Shown here: piece after piece, positions 1 through 10,347 of the stretch
Position numbering within the stretch: position 1 is the stretch's first letter
Layout: each line of letters opens with the position of its first letter
DNA from: Nitrosomonadales bacterium
Lineage (GTDB): Bacteria; Pseudomonadota; Gammaproteobacteria; Burkholderiales; Gallionellaceae
Direction of reading: 5' to 3'
Assembly (NCBI GenBank): GCA_025408405.1
Contig: JANYJE010000023.1
Span: 1-64,000 of the forward strand
DNA: 64,000 nt
Program-made: the position numbers and the translations under genes
Notes under the pieces: generated by a model
Seen by the model: only the letters and a program-made list of their open reading frames with translations
Told to the model about the DNA's origin: nothing
Database searches by the model: none

Positions 1-547
1 TCTCGGTGATCAGCGTGACTTCAGCCAGCCAGGGATAGACCCGGGTGATCTGTCCCACGATGCCGGTATCGTCCATCACGACTTGTCCGGTTTGCAGAGC
101 CGCATCCGCGCCTTTGTTGACGATGATCTTGCGTTTGAAAAGATCGCGTTCGGTATAGATCACCTCGGCCACCTGGGTGGTGTAGGTACTGCGTATCGGC
201 AGCGCGTCAAGATTGCGCAGTTGCTGGTTTTCCGTTTGCAGGGTCTGCATTTGCGCAAGTTGTGCGGAGTCGCTGAGATGTTGCTGATGCAGCGATTGAT
301 TCTGCCTGATCAAATTGTTTTGCTGGGAAAAATAATCGCCGATCTGATTCCAGATCCGCCCCGGCAATGTGGCCAGCGCTTGGATCGGCGCGACCATCAC
401 AGACAAGGTGCTGCGTGTGGATTCCAGATAACGGTAGCGCGTGTCGATGAACATCAGCAATAGCGACAACATCGCGAAAAACACCAGTCGTGCCAATGGG
501 CTGGGGCCGCGATTGAAGAACCTGAAAGAGTGGGTGTTGTCTAGCAT
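1..547 (-). CDS. mreC: Rod shape-determining protein MreC (partial, C-terminus beyond window)
   Basis: MreC is a periplasmic bitopic protein that links the MreB cytoskeleton to the elongation peptidoglycan synthases. Reading the minus strand from the ATG at 547 gives MLDNTHSFRFFNRGPSPLAR, then a single membrane segment (about residues 20-36), then a coiled-coil stretch rich in Gln and Leu (about residues 60-105), then the start of the beta-domain with a VVMDDTGIVGQI-like segment typical of the family. About 182 codons are visible; the frame runs off the left edge, so the protein is incomplete here. It lies 70 bases downstream of mreB on the same strand, the usual mreBC order, so co-transcription is likely. 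Confidence 0.9.
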   Translation of the reverse strand, partial: MLDNTHSFRFFNRGPSPLARLVFFAMLSLLLMFIDTRYRYLESTRSTLSVMVAPIQALATLPGRIWNQIGDYFSQQNNLIRQNQSLHQQHLSDSAQLAQMQTLQTENQQLRNLDALPIRSTYTTQVAEVIYTERDLFKRKIIVNKGADAALQTGQVVMDDTGIVGQITRVYPWLAEVTLITE

Positions 548-617
548 CGCAGAAGTTTAATAAGTGGAAAATGGGGTTAGTGGGCAGGCACGCGCTCCCA
601 CTTCACGCCACCATGCG

Positions 618-1670
<1,053 letters not shown>

Positions 1671-1751
1671 TCAAAAGTAGTAAGGGGTGCGCCTGCAAAG
1701 GTGTTTATGATACCCTATTAAACTTGTTTTGATAAAGCCTTAGCACCGAAC

Positions 1752-2039
1752 ATGTCATTAAGCACAGACGACGTAAAAAAAGTGGCGCGCCTGGCCAGAT
1801 TGGCCATGACCGAACAGGAAATGCACAGCGCCCACGCGCAGCTGCAAAACATCTTTGATCTCATCGCCGAAATGCAGGCCGTGGATACCCGTGGCATTGA
1901 ACCCATGTCGCATGCGCAGGAGCTCAGCCAGCGGTTGCGCGAAGACGTGGTCAGCGAGGCCGACCAGCGCGAATTGTTCCAGTCCATCGCGCCGCAGGTG
2001 GAGCGCGGCCTCTATCTGGTGCCGCAGGTGATTGAGTAA
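1752..2039 (+). CDS. gatC: Asp-tRNA(Asn)/Glu-tRNA(Gln) amidotransferase subunit C
   Basis: GatC is the small subunit that stabilises the GatCAB amidotransferase, which converts mischarged Asp-tRNA(Asn) and/or Glu-tRNA(Gln) to the correct aminoacyl-tRNAs. The 95-residue protein begins MSLSTDDVKKVARLARL, the conserved N-terminal helix, and contains the conserved segment around TRGIEPMSH and LREDVV. Length is normal. It is the first gene of gatC-gatA-gatB on the plus strand. The gap to gatA holds an inverted array of 7-base repeats. Confidence 0.95.
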   Translation: MSLSTDDVKKVARLARLAMTEQEMHSAHAQLQNIFDLIAEMQAVDTRGIEPMSHAQELSQRLREDVVSEADQRELFQSIAPQVERGLYLVPQVIE

Positions 2040-2045
2040 CTGTAT

Positions 2046-2117
2046 GTGAAAGGTGAAAAGTGAAAGGTGAAATGCAACCAGTTTCTACGTTTCACCTTAT
2101 CACTTTTCACGTTTCAC
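2046..2117. repeat. Inverted pair of 7-base tandem repeat arrays
   Basis: The left arm (2046-2072) reads as four heptamers of the form GTGAAAR: GTGAAAG, GTGAAAA, GTGAAAG, GTGAAAT. The right arm (2090-2117) carries the complementary units in the opposite orientation, so the transcript between gatC and gatA can fold into a long imperfect hairpin with a loop of about 17 bases. There is no T tract, so it does not look like a terminator. Similar heptamer arrays occur at 7051-7080 and 27895-27972. Confidence 0.75.
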
Positions 2118-2142
2118 AGCCCCCAAAATTGAGTAAACCCTG

Positions 2143-3597
2143 ATGATTAACGCAAGTCTCAAACAGCTTTCTGCGGAACTGGCCGCCAAGAAAATTTCCA
2201 GTGTCGAGCTGACCCGGCTCTATCTTGACCGCATCGCGGCGCTGAACCCGCAGCTGAATGCCTATATCACACTGAATTCCGAGATCAGCCTGGCGCAGGC
2301 GCGCGCCGCCGATGCGCGCCTGGCGCAGGGCAAGGGGGCCGCGCTTACCGGCATTCCCTTGGCACAGAAAGATATCTTCTGCGCCAAAGGCTGGCGCACC
2401 ACCTGCGGCTCGCGCATGCTGGAAAACTTCATCGCCCCGTATGACGCACACGTCATTTCCCAGTTCAATAACGCCGGCGCGGTGAATCTGGGCAAGACCA
2501 ACATGGATGAATTCGCCATGGGCTCAAGCAACGAAACTTCCTATTTTGGCGCGGTAAAAAATCCGTGGAACCATGCGGCCGTGCCCGGCGGCAGCTCGGG
2601 CGGCACGGCGGCGGCAGTAGCGGCGCGGCTGTGCGCGGCGGCGACCGGCACCGACACCGGCGGCTCGATCCGCCAGCCTGCCGCACTGTGCGGCATCTCC
2701 GGCCTGAAACCGACCTACGGTGTGGTGTCGCGTTACGGCATGATCGCCTTTGCTTCCAGCCTCGACCAGGCCGGCCCCATGGCACGCAGCGCGGAAGACC
2801 TGGCGCTGCTGCTCAACGTGATGGCCGGCTTCGACGAACGCGACTCCACCAGTTTGCAACGCGACCAAGAAGATTACGCGCGCGATTTGGCGCAGCCGCT
2901 GCAAGGCCTGCGTATCGGCCTGCCGCGCGAATTTTTTGCTGCGGGTTTGAGCGGTGACGTGGGTGCCGCGGTCGAAGCTGCCATTGCCGAATACAAGAAA
3001 CTGGGTGCCACCGTGGTGGACATCAGCCTGCCCAATTCGCGCCTGTCCATTCCCGTTTACTACGTGCTGGCTCCGGCCGAGGCGTCCTCCAACCTGTCGC
3101 GCTTCGACGGTGTGCGTTACGGCTACCGTGCGCCCGAGTACAGCGACCTCACCGATATGTACGAGAAGTCGCGCGCGCAGGGTTTCGGCGCGGAAGTAAA
3201 ACGCCGCATCATGATAGGCACCTATGTGCTGTCGCATGGCTACTACGATGCCTACTACCTGCAGGCGCAGAAAATCCGCCGCCTGATCGCGCAGGACTTT
3301 GTCGAAGCCTACCAGCAATGCGATGTGATCATGGGGCCGACCAGCCCCACCACCGCCTTCAACCTGGGCGAGAAGGGCGACGATCCGGTGCAGATGTATC
3401 TGTCCGACATCTACACCATCGCGGTCAACCTCGCCGGCCTGCCCGGCATGTCCATTCCCTGCGGCTTCGGGGCGAATGGCATGCCGGTGGGTTTGCAGAT
3501 TATCGGCAACTACTTCGACGAAGCGCGCATGCTGAATGTGGCGCACCAATATCAACTGGCGACCGACTGGCACAGCCGCGCGCCACAGGGGATTTGA
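2143..3597 (+). CDS. gatA: Asp-tRNA(Asn)/Glu-tRNA(Gln) amidotransferase subunit A
   Basis: GatA is the amidase-signature subunit that hydrolyses glutamine and passes ammonia to GatB. The 484-residue protein has the complete Ser-cisSer-Lys triad: K76 (in PLAQKDIF), S151 (in PGGSSGGT) and S175 (in [11 protein letters not shown]). These sit exactly three residues before the positions known in Staphylococcus aureus GatA. The C-terminus contains the usual [11 protein letters not shown] and PVGLQIIG segments. gatB follows two bases after the stop, so translation is probably coupled. Confidence 0.97.
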   Translation: MINASLKQLSAELAAKKISSVELTRLYLDRIAALNPQLNAYITLNSEISLAQARAADARLAQGKGAALTGIPLAQKDIFCAKGWRTTCGSRMLENFIAPYDAHVISQFNNAGAVNLGKTNMDEFAMGSSNETSYFGAVKNPWNHAAVPGGSSGGTAAAVAARLCAAATGTDTGGSIRQPAALCGISGLKPTYGVVSRYGMIAFASSLDQAGPMARSAEDLALLLNVMAGFDERDSTSLQRDQEDYARDLAQPLQGLRIGLPREFFAAGLSGDVGAAVEAAIAEYKKLGATVVDISLPNSRLSIPVYYVLAPAEASSNLSRFDGVRYGYRAPEYSDLTDMYEKSRAQGFGAEVKRRIMIGTYVLSHGYYDAYYLQAQKIRRLIAQDFVEAYQQCDVIMGPTSPTTAFNLGEKGDDPVQMYLSDIYTIAVNLAGLPGMSIPCGFGANGMPVGLQIIGNYFDEARMLNVAHQYQLATDWHSRAPQGI

Positions 3598-3599
3598 AC

Positions 3600-5105
3600 A
3601 TGACCTGGGAAATCGTCATCGGGCTGGAAGTGCATGCCCAGCTTTCGACCAACAGCAAAATCTTCTCCGGCGCATCGACTGCGTTCGGGGCGGAGCCGAA
3701 CACGCAGGCCGATGCGGTGAGCCTGGCGCTGCCCGGTGTGCTGCCAGTGTTAAACCGTGGCGCAGTGGAACGCGCGATCAAGTTCGGCCTCGCCACCGGC
3801 GCACGCATCAATTCACCATCGGTGTTCGCGCGCAAGAATTATTTTTATCCCGACCTGCCCAAGGGCTATCAGATCAGCCAGATGGATTTGCCGGTGGTGG
3901 GACAGGGCGCATTGACCATACAGGTGCCTGCAGTGGGCAAGGCTCAAGCCTACGAAAAAGTGGTGCGTCTCACCCGGGCGCACTTGGAAGAAGATGCGGG
4001 GAAATCGCTGCATGAAGATTTTCACGGCATGACTGGCATCGATCTCAACCGCGCCGGTACGCCGCTGCTGGAGATCGTGTCCGAGCCGGACATGCGCTCT
4101 GCCGCCGAGGCGATTGCCTACGCCAAGACACTGCACACGCTGGTGCGCTGGATCGGCATCTGCGACGGCAACATGCAGGAAGGCTCGTTCCGCTGCGACG
4201 TGAACGTATCGGTGCGCCGCCCCGGAGGCGAGCTGGGCACGCGCCGCGAGATCAAAAATTTGAACTCCTTCAAATTTATGCAGCAGGCCATCGATTACGA
4301 GGTGCAGTGGCAGATCGACACGCTGGAGAACGGCGGAAAAATCCAGCAAGCCACCATCCTGTTCAATCCGGATACGGGCGAGACCCGCGCCATGCGCAGC
4401 AAGGAAGACGCGCACGATTACCGCTACTTCCCCGATCCAGATTTGTTGCCTCTGGTGATCGGCAAGGAATGGATAGAGCAGCTGCGCGGTACGCTGCCCG
4501 AACTGCCGCAGGCCAAGCAGGCGCGTTATGTTGGTGAACTCGGCCTGTCGGCTTACGACGCCAGCATCCTCACTGCATCGCGCGAGATGGCGGATTTCTT
4601 TGAGGCCGCACTCGGCGATGCGAAGAGCCAGGCGAAAATTTGCGCCAACTGGATCATCGGCGAGGTCAGCGCGCAGCTGAATCGCGACGGCCTGGACATG
4701 GCGCAATGCCCGATCACGGCACAACAACTTGGCGGCATGCTCAAGCGCATTGCCGACGGCACCATTTCCAATTCGGGTGCGAAGGAAGTGTTCCGCACCA
4801 TGTGGGAAACACAGAAACCGCACGTGCCAACGGGTGGAATTACGGTAGGCGGAAGTGCCATAGTGCAATTCATTTCTGCCGATGAAATCATCGAGGCCAA
4901 GGGACTCAAGCAAGTTTCCGATGCGGGAGCCATCGAGAAGATCGTCGACGAGATCATCGCGGCCAACGCCGACAAGGTGGCGGAATACCGCAGCGGCAAG
5001 GACAAGCTGTTTGGCTTCTTCGTCGGCCTCGCCATGAAGGCCAGCAAGGGTCAGGCGAATCCGGCGCAGATGAACGAGATTTTGAAACGGAAGCTGGCGG
5101 GGTAA
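3600..5105 (+). CDS. gatB: Asp-tRNA(Asn)/Glu-tRNA(Gln) amidotransferase subunit B
   Basis: GatB binds the mischarged tRNA, phosphorylates the side-chain carboxylate with ATP and amidates it with ammonia from GatA. The ATG at 3600 gives [20 protein letters not shown], the family N-terminus. An upstream in-frame extension overlapping gatA is spurious. The 501-residue protein carries the [15 protein letters not shown] and [14 protein letters not shown] signatures, the [10 protein letters not shown] motif and a C-terminal YqeY/GatB tRNA-binding domain ending [10 protein letters not shown]. It ends the gatCAB operon and is followed by a hairpin. Confidence 0.97.
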   Translation: MTWEIVIGLEVHAQLSTNSKIFSGASTAFGAEPNTQADAVSLALPGVLPVLNRGAVERAIKFGLATGARINSPSVFARKNYFYPDLPKGYQISQMDLPVVGQGALTIQVPAVGKAQAYEKVVRLTRAHLEEDAGKSLHEDFHGMTGIDLNRAGTPLLEIVSEPDMRSAAEAIAYAKTLHTLVRWIGICDGNMQEGSFRCDVNVSVRRPGGELGTRREIKNLNSFKFMQQAIDYEVQWQIDTLENGGKIQQATILFNPDTGETRAMRSKEDAHDYRYFPDPDLLPLVIGKEWIEQLRGTLPELPQAKQARYVGELGLSAYDASILTASREMADFFEAALGDAKSQAKICANWIIGEVSAQLNRDGLDMAQCPITAQQLGGMLKRIADGTISNSGAKEVFRTMWETQKPHVPTGGITVGGSAIVQFISADEIIEAKGLKQVSDAGAIEKIVDEIIAANADKVAEYRSGKDKLFGFFVGLAMKASKGQANPAQMNEILKRKLAG

Positions 5106-5117
5106 CCTGAAATATGA

Positions 5118-5137
5118 AGCCCGCCTAGAGGCGGGCT
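5118..5137. terminator. Hairpin terminator between gatB and the convergent OMP gene
   Basis: A perfect 8-bp stem AGCCCGCC / GGCGGGCT closes a TAGA loop. It lies between the convergent ends of gatB and the outer-membrane protein gene, 13 bases after the gatB stop. The T tract is weak on both strands, so efficiency is uncertain. Confidence 0.6.
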
Positions 5138-5160
5138 GATAGAGCAGATTTACTGTTAAC

Positions 5161-5814
5161 TTAGAACGTGTAAGCCAATCCAAGACTTAACAAGCCGATA
5201 TTTGCACTAGTAGTGTTGTTGATTTTTACTGAACCGAAGTACTCATACTCAACTCGCATTCCAACGGTCGGTGAAATTTGATAACTAGAACCAATACCAA
5301 ATACTCCCCCACTATTACTTGCGGATAGACTTAACGCAGCTGTTCCACCCGGGCCAGTTACAGAGTAATCGGTTTTTCCACTTGCTTGATAAATGCCCAA
5401 CTTCGCAAACAACCTAGTTTGATCATTCGTTTTTATGCCAGCAAGCACCTCACCATAAAACGCTGAAGCTTTAGACGCCACATTCCACGTAGTGACCACG
5501 GGTATTGTGGTGATGGTTTCCTTTGACGAACCAAGATCTACGTAGCCAATTTCAAAACCCAAGTTATCATTGACCCAACTTCCACCGAATATCTTTAATC
5601 CAGTACCGGATTTATCTTGTGTTCCTGTGGCTAAAATCAACGCTCCACCATTAGCAGCAGACACAGCGTTAGCTACGGTGGCAGTATCGGAAGTAACGAA
5701 ATCTGGGTAGGAAGCTAGGCCTAGCGAACCACCTACAAACGACTCTGCATTTGCTTGTGTTCCAATTGATGCCAGAAATGTCGCCATTAATACTGCTTTT
5801 TGAATCTTGTTCAT
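5161..5814 (-). CDS. Small outer-membrane beta-barrel protein (OmpA-like transmembrane domain)
   Basis: The 217-residue protein has a Sec signal peptide (start MNKIQKAVLMATFLASIG, cleavage probably after QANA). It then has alternating amphipathic strands rich in Gly, Ser and aromatic residues, ending in LGLAYTF, the C-terminal Phe signature recognised by the BAM complex. Length and pattern suit an eight-stranded OmpA/OmpW-type barrel without a periplasmic domain. Function is not recognisable. An AGGGAGTTAATA stretch precedes the ATG and supports this start. It is divergent from the C-protein-like regulator at 5975, whose operator-like repeats lie upstream of both genes. Two further small barrels occur at 34.1 and 34.9 kb. 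Confidence 0.85.
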   Translation of the reverse strand: MNKIQKAVLMATFLASIGTQANAESFVGGSLGLASYPDFVTSDTATVANAVSAANGGALILATGTQDKSGTGLKIFGGSWVNDNLGFEIGYVDLGSSKETITTIPVVTTWNVASKASAFYGEVLAGIKTNDQTRLFAKLGIYQASGKTDYSVTGPGGTAALSLSASNSGGVFGIGSSYQISPTVGMRVEYEYFGSVKINNTTSANIGLLSLGLAYTF

Positions 5815-5884
5815 TATTAACTCCCTGGATAATTTTACGTAGTTGCTTCAAAACCCCCCATGCATCTTATGTGTGACGCGATGA

Positions 5885-5930
5885 ATGTCACTTATAGCGC
5901 GTGTCACTATAGGGCGTCGTCTCATATAGG
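5885..5930. promoter_or_regulatory. C-box-like operator repeats upstream of the HTH regulator
   Basis: Three phased near-repeats are visible: TGTCACTTATAGCG (from 5886), TGTCACTATAGGGCG (from 5902) and GTCTCATATAGG (from 5919), spaced about 16 bases apart. The layout (TGTGACTTATAG-type half sites separated by GTGT) closely resembles operators of restriction-modification controller proteins such as C.Esp1396I, as I recall them. The neighbouring gene encodes a C-protein-like HTH. A weaker inverted pair GTGAC-N9-GTCAC lies just upstream, around 5872-5890. Confidence 0.6.
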
Positions 5931-5974
5931 TCAAATCTTTATCCTCGCTACGTTCTCACAATAGAGTCGTTTCG

Positions 5975-6223
5975 ATGAACTATCACCCCCTTCAATTATT
6001 CGGGCAGCACCTAGTCGAATTACGCAAAGCGCGTGGCTGGTCACAGGAACGCTTAGCCCTGGAGAGCGGACTGGCAAGGTCTTATGTCGGAGGAATTGAG
6101 CGGGGGCAGCGTAATCTTGCGTTGAACAACATTTGCATCCTGGCGGATACTCTGAAGGTTGCCCCCAGCGAAATGTTGGATTTCTTTCCACAGAAAAAAC
6201 CGAGCCAAAAAGCTGGCACGTAG
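5975..6223 (+). CDS. XRE/Cro-family helix-turn-helix regulator, C-protein-like
   Basis: The 82-residue protein is essentially one HTH_3 domain: FGQHLVELRKARGWSQERLA forms helices 1-2, then LESGLARSYVGGIERGQRN spans the recognition helix, followed by LNNICILADTLKVAPSEML. The SYVGGIERGQRNL block and the 80-residue size match controller (C) proteins of restriction-modification systems. C proteins are homodimers that activate their own promoter at low level and repress it at high level. No methylase or endonuclease gene is nearby, so this is an orphan. The ATG at 5975 is kept because the N-terminus matches the family length. A strong hairpin follows the stop. Confidence 0.8.
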   Translation: MNYHPLQLFGQHLVELRKARGWSQERLALESGLARSYVGGIERGQRNLALNNICILADTLKVAPSEMLDFFPQKKPSQKAGT

Positions 6224-6253
6224 AGAGACCAACATCGTACGACGAATTAATGA

Positions 6254-6279
6254 GAACACCGACGTCCTCGTCGGCGTTC
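6254..6279 (+). terminator. Hairpin after the HTH regulator
   Basis: An 11-bp stem GAACACCGACG / CGTCGGCGTTC, with one A-C mismatch or wobble position and a TCCT loop, lies 30 bases after the regulator stop and just before the convergent SDR gene. No long T tract follows, so termination strength is uncertain. Confidence 0.5.
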
Positions 6280-6283
6280 CCAG

Positions 6284-7135
6284 CTATTCCTGATTCGGTA
6301 GTCTTGGTTTATGCGGTGCCTTGCTGAACAACAAGTCATATAGCCAGTTCGGCAGCCACTTCAACAGGCTTCCAACCAACCCCATCTGCCACGGCACCAC
6401 GGCGAAGGATTTGCCGCAGTGTATGACGCGGGCGATGCGTCGTGCGGCGACATCGGCATCGAGGATAAAGGGCATGGCATAGGGATTGTGGGCGGTCATC
6501 GGGGTTGTGATGTAGCCCGGGCAGATGGTCACGACCTTCACGCCGCTGCGGTAAAGTTCCACGCGCAAACTTTCCAGATAGGAAATCAGCGCCGCCTTGG
6601 AGGCGGAATAGGCTTCGGAACCGGGCAGGCCGCGGAAGCCCGCGACGCTGGCGATGCCGACCAGACGGCCTTTTCCGGCCGCACGCATGGCGGCGAGAAA
6701 GGGCTGGAAAGTTTTCACCGCGCCCAGCACATTGATGTCCATCACCTGCTGAAAGGCCTGCACATCCTCGGCGTATTCGGTGAGCGTGCCGCGGCTGACG
6801 CCGGCATTGGCAATCACAATATCTGGCACTCCCACGCGCGCAATGAAGTCGTGCGCGGCTGCCTGGATGGCAGTGGCGTCGCGCACGTCGAGCGGGTAGC
6901 AGTGCACCTGCTGGGGAAATTGTGCGGACAGGGCTTGCAGCAATTCGGCACGGCGCGCAAATGCGGCAACCACTGCACCCTGGTGCAGGTAGTGTTGCGC
7001 CAGCGCCAGGCCTATGCCGCTGGAAGCACCGCTAATTACGACGCGAAGACAGGATTGAGGAGCGAGGAGCGAGGATTGAGTGGTATCCGCAGCCTTGCCC
7101 CCAACTCCGCGTTTCTGCCTAGCGCTTCCCGCCAT
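6284..7135 (-). CDS. Short-chain dehydrogenase/reductase (SDR) family oxidoreductase
   Basis: Classical SDR with the NAD(P)-binding motif SGASSGIGLALA, the NAG motif (VIANAGVS), catalytic Ser in GIASVAGFRG and the YSASK catalytic Tyr-Lys. The C-terminus has a hydrophobic WLPNWLYDLLF tail that may sit at the membrane. Substrate is unknown. The start is uncertain: a TTG at 7156 and an ATG at 7135 are in frame, and both overlap the end of dsbA. I use the ATG (283 residues). Between that start and the Rossmann fold the frame passes through a 7-base repeat array (7051-7080), giving an unusual low-complexity leader of about 35 residues. Confidence 0.85.
   Translation of the reverse strand: MAGSARQKRGVGGKAADTTQSSLLAPQSCLRVVISGASSGIGLALAQHYLHQGAVVAAFARRAELLQALSAQFPQQVHCYPLDVRDATAIQAAAHDFIARVGVPDIVIANAGVSRGTLTEYAEDVQAFQQVMDINVLGAVKTFQPFLAAMRAAGKGRLVGIASVAGFRGLPGSEAYSASKAALISYLESLRVELYRSGVKVVTICPGYITTPMTAHNPYAMPFILDADVAARRIARVIHCGKSFAVVPWQMGLVGSLLKWLPNWLYDLLFSKAPHKPRLPNQE
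7051..7080. repeat. Four 7-base tandem repeats inside the SDR reading frame
   Basis: The plus strand reads AGGATTG, AGGAGCG, AGGAGCG, AGGATTG, AG. It belongs to the same class of degenerate heptamer arrays seen at 2046-2117 and 27895-27972, but here no start codon lies between it and the SDR Rossmann fold, so it appears to be translated. Confidence 0.7.
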
Positions 7136-7745
7136 GTTCCTTGCGCGCCATTTCAACCACTTCGCCGAGCACCCGGATGGCGTCTTCGGGCTGCAAGCCG
7201 GAGATCATGTACTTGCCGTCCACGATCAGAGTAGGGGTGCCGGAAATGCGATAGCTCTGTGCCATTTGCTTGCTGCGCATCACTTTGCTTTGCACACTGA
7301 AGGACTGGTAGCTGTCGCTGAATGATTTGCTGTCCACCCCGTGTCGCCCCACAAAGGCGGCAATCCTGGCTTCGTCGCCGAGATCGATATTGTCGACGTT
7401 CCAGGCATTGAACAGCGCATCGTGCAGTTGCTTCTGCTTGCCCATCAATTCAAGCGCGTAGTAGGTGTTGGCCATCGGTTCCCATCCCGGGTTGAAGATG
7501 GTGGGAACATAAATCAGCTCTACATTTTTGGGCATTTTCTTTTCCCAGGCGCTCAGCAACGGGTGCAGGTGGTAGCAGTGCGAGCAGCCATAAAAGAAAA
7601 ACTCCAGCACTTCAACCTTGTTGCTGTCATGCGTGGGCTGCGCTGGCTGAACCAGCTTGTAATCACGGCCCACCTCGGGAGCGGCAAATGCCTGGGTGGC
7701 ACACAGTAAAACCAGCAGCACAAAAAGTTGTTTGATCAGCTTCAC
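7119..7745 (-). CDS. dsbA: Thiol:disulfide interchange protein DsbA
   Basis: Periplasmic oxidase that introduces disulfide bonds into exported proteins. The 208-residue precursor has a signal peptide ending near AFA-AP, a thioredoxin fold with the active site C54-SHC-57, and the cis-Pro loop ISGTPTLIVDGKYM. The dipeptide SH between the cysteines is a variant of the Escherichia coli PH. The start is a GTG at 7745, supported by a CGGAGAAAATC ribosome site. It is followed on the same strand by the SDR gene, which overlaps its 3' end. Confidence 0.93.
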   Translation of the reverse strand: MKLIKQLFVLLVLLCATQAFAAPEVGRDYKLVQPAQPTHDSNKVEVLEFFFYGCSHCYHLHPLLSAWEKKMPKNVELIYVPTIFNPGWEPMANTYYALELMGKQKQLHDALFNAWNVDNIDLGDEARIAAFVGRHGVDSKSFSDSYQSFSVQSKVMRSKQMAQSYRISGTPTLIVDGKYMISGLQPEDAIRVLGEVVEMARKEHGGKR

Positions 7746-7796
7746 GATTTTCTCCGAGTAAAAAAGGTGGTCAGGAATTGGAATGCGGTTGTAAAT

Positions 7797-8453
7797 TTAT
7801 TGCGCCCGTATTGGGGTAGCATTGATGCCGTTTTGTTTCAGGGTGCTCAATGCGGCATTCATTTCGTCCGCGCCATGGTAAGGGCCCAGGCGCACGCGGT
7901 ACCACATGCCCTTGTCCGGGATGTTGGCCGGCTGCACGTTGGCTTCCATGCCCATGAATGCCAGTTTCGCCTTCACCTTCTCGGCGTCGTCAGGATTGGG
8001 GAAAGAGCCGGCCTGCAGGAAGTAGGTGGCTTTCGCAGCGGCATTGTCTGCGGGCTTGGCTGGTGTAACCGCCGAAGCGGGCGCGTGTTGTACGGGAGCC
8101 GGCTTGGCTACTGGCGGGGTGGGTTTGTCGGCCTTTTTGGGTTTGACGGTATCGGGTTTGCCAGCACTGGATTTGCCGGTATCGGATTTATCCGGGAGCT
8201 CCTTGTAGAACTCGAAGCGCGCTTTGTCTTCGACTTTGCTTGGCGTCGCTGGCGCCGGTTTTTTCTCGGGCACCGGCGCGGGTTTGGGAGCTTCGTGCAC
8301 TTCTGCGGGGGCCAGGCTAACCGGGGTTTTCTTGACGATCAAATAGGCGATGCCCCCCGCGATTGCCAGCCCCATCACAATGCCCAGCATAATGGCGGCA
8401 AATACCGGGAAGCCGTTGCTTCCACCGTTGGAGCGAGAACTGTTTTTGCTCAT
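7797..8453 (-). CDS. SPOR-domain protein (FtsN/DedD-like)
   Basis: A 218-residue bitopic protein: short cytoplasmic N-terminus, one membrane segment (about residues 17-42, VFAAIMLGIVMGLAIAGG), a long Pro/Lys/Ala-rich linker, and a C-terminal SPOR domain (about residues 140-218, YFLQAGSFPNPDDAEKVKAK). SPOR domains bind denuded septal peptidoglycan, so a division-site role is likely. It lies between argS and dsbA on the same strand, the arrangement commonly seen in betaproteobacteria (argS-SPOR-dsbA). Confidence 0.88.
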   Translation of the reverse strand: MSKNSSRSNGGSNGFPVFAAIMLGIVMGLAIAGGIAYLIVKKTPVSLAPAEVHEAPKPAPVPEKKPAPATPSKVEDKARFEFYKELPDKSDTGKSSAGKPDTVKPKKADKPTPPVAKPAPVQHAPASAVTPAKPADNAAAKATYFLQAGSFPNPDDAEKVKAKLAFMGMEANVQPANIPDKGMWYRVRLGPYHGADEMNAALSTLKQNGINATPIRAQ

Positions 8454-8495
8454 ACTATTCCCTCTGAATGTTGCCTGGAATCAATGGTTATCGTC

Positions 8496-10178
8496 TTACA
8501 TCTTTTCTGGCGAGGTTACGCCCAACAGTGCCAGGCCGTTGCGCATGACCTGCGCTGTAGCGGCAATCAGTGCCAGACGTGCACGCTTGACCGCGTCATC
8601 CTCGACCAGAAAGCGCGAGGCATTATAGTAGCTGTGAAAATCGGCGGCCAACTCTTTCAGATAGAACGCGATCAGATGCGGCGCCAGATCCTCCGCCGCG
8701 CTTTCGATTACTTGCGGAAAATCGATCAGGCGCTGCAGCAGGGTGGTTTCATAGTCGCTTAGCAAGAGGCTGACATCGGCCTGGTGCAGGGTGGCATGGT
8801 CGCCTTCCCATTGTGACAGCACGCTGTGCACGCGGGCATGGGCGTACTGGATGTAGTACACCGGGTTTTCGTTGCTCTGCGATTTCGCCAGGTCGATGTC
8901 GAATACCAGCTGCGAATCAGGGTGGCGCGCGGCGAGGAAGAAGCGTGTGGCATCGCAGCCGACTTCGTCTATCAGGTCGCGCAGGGTGACATAGCTGCCA
9001 GCGCGCTTGGAGATCTTTACTTCTTCACCGTTGCGCAGCACCGTCACCATCTGGTGCAGCACGTAGTCTGGCCAGCCCTGGGGAATGCCAGAATCCAGGG
9101 CTTGCAAGCCCGCCCTGACACGGGTGATGGTGCTGTGATGATCCGCCCCTTGTTCGTTGATCACGCGGGTAAAGCCGCGTCGCCACTTGTCCAGGTGATA
9201 GGCAACGTCAGGCACGAAATAGGTATAACCGCCGTCGCTCTTGCGCATCACGCGGTCCTTGTCGTCGCCGAAAGTCGTGGTGCGCAGCCACAGTGCCGCG
9301 TCCTGCTCGTAAGTGTGGCCACTGGCGATAAGCTTGTTGACGACTTCATCGACCTTGCCGTCGGTATACAGTGCGGACTCCAGCGAGAACACGTCGAAGT
9401 TCACACCGAAGGCGCGCAGGTCGAGGTCCTGTTCGCGGCGCAGGTAGGCCACCGCGAAATGGCGGATGGCAACGGCATCGTTGATGTCGCCAGAGGCTTT
9501 TACATGCTGGTCGTCAGCCTCTACCGACTCTCTCGCCATGTAGGCGCGGGCGACGTCGAGGATGTAATCGCCGCGATAGCCGTTTTCGGGCCACGCGGGA
9601 TCGTCCGGTGTCACCCCTTGGCAGCGCAGCTGCACCGAATGGGTGAGGTTGTCGATCTGTGCGCCCGCGTCGTTGTAGTAAAACTCGCGCGTCACATTCC
9701 AGCCGGCCGCCTGTAGCACGCGGCACAGGCAATCGCCTACCGCCGCACCGCGGCCATGCCCTACGTGCAAGGGACCGGTAGGATTGGCGGAAACGAATTC
9801 CACTCCCACCTTGCGCCCGGCGCCCGCATGAATATGGCCATAGCCCGCGCCCGCGTGCAGCACGGCGCGCACCACTGCCTGCTTGGCTGCGGTGGTGACG
9901 AATACGTTGATAAAACCGGCGCCGGCGATTTCGACTTTCTCGATCACGGTGGAGGCGGGGAGTGCGGCGATCAAGGCTTGTGCAATCTCGCGCGGTGGGC
10001 GGCGCAGCGGCTTGGCCAGCTGCATCGCCAGATTGCAGGCGTAGTCGCCATGCTGCGACTGCTTGGGGCGTTCCAGCAATATGGAGAGTTGTCCAGCGTG
10101 CTCCGGGGAGACTGTGCTCAGGGCTTGTGCAAACAGATCGGAGAGATGGATTTTGAAATTGGAAACAGCAGCAGTCAT
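8496..10178 (-). CDS. argS: Arginyl-tRNA synthetase
   Basis: Class I synthetase that charges tRNA(Arg). The 560-residue protein has the N-terminal Add-1 domain, the HIGH-type motif in [14 protein letters not shown], a KMSKS-type loop in [10 protein letters not shown], and the C-terminal anticodon-binding DALR domain ending [10 protein letters not shown]. Length is normal. Codon order GTG-ATG at the start allows 10181 or 10178; the ATG is chosen. It heads the argS-SPOR-dsbA group. Confidence 0.97.
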   Translation of the reverse strand: MTAAVSNFKIHLSDLFAQALSTVSPEHAGQLSILLERPKQSQHGDYACNLAMQLAKPLRRPPREIAQALIAALPASTVIEKVEIAGAGFINVFVTTAAKQAVVRAVLHAGAGYGHIHAGAGRKVGVEFVSANPTGPLHVGHGRGAAVGDCLCRVLQAAGWNVTREFYYNDAGAQIDNLTHSVQLRCQGVTPDDPAWPENGYRGDYILDVARAYMARESVEADDQHVKASGDINDAVAIRHFAVAYLRREQDLDLRAFGVNFDVFSLESALYTDGKVDEVVNKLIASGHTYEQDAALWLRTTTFGDDKDRVMRKSDGGYTYFVPDVAYHLDKWRRGFTRVINEQGADHHSTITRVRAGLQALDSGIPQGWPDYVLHQMVTVLRNGEEVKISKRAGSYVTLRDLIDEVGCDATRFFLAARHPDSQLVFDIDLAKSQSNENPVYYIQYAHARVHSVLSQWEGDHATLHQADVSLLLSDYETTLLQRLIDFPQVIESAAEDLAPHLIAFYLKELAADFHSYYNASRFLVEDDAVKRARLALIAATAQVMRNGLALLGVTSPEKM

Positions 10179-10347
10179 CACGCAACACCTTCAAACGAGG
10201 CGCAGATTATAGCATTTGAACTATGCTCGGCGCCTGCTTATGAATGCCTGCGCAACAGGCACAGAAAATTAATTGCAGCTGTGCAATTTATTCTGCGCAT
10301 GCCCTACAATGCGCGCAGGATTTTTTGGGTGCACTAACTTGCATACG

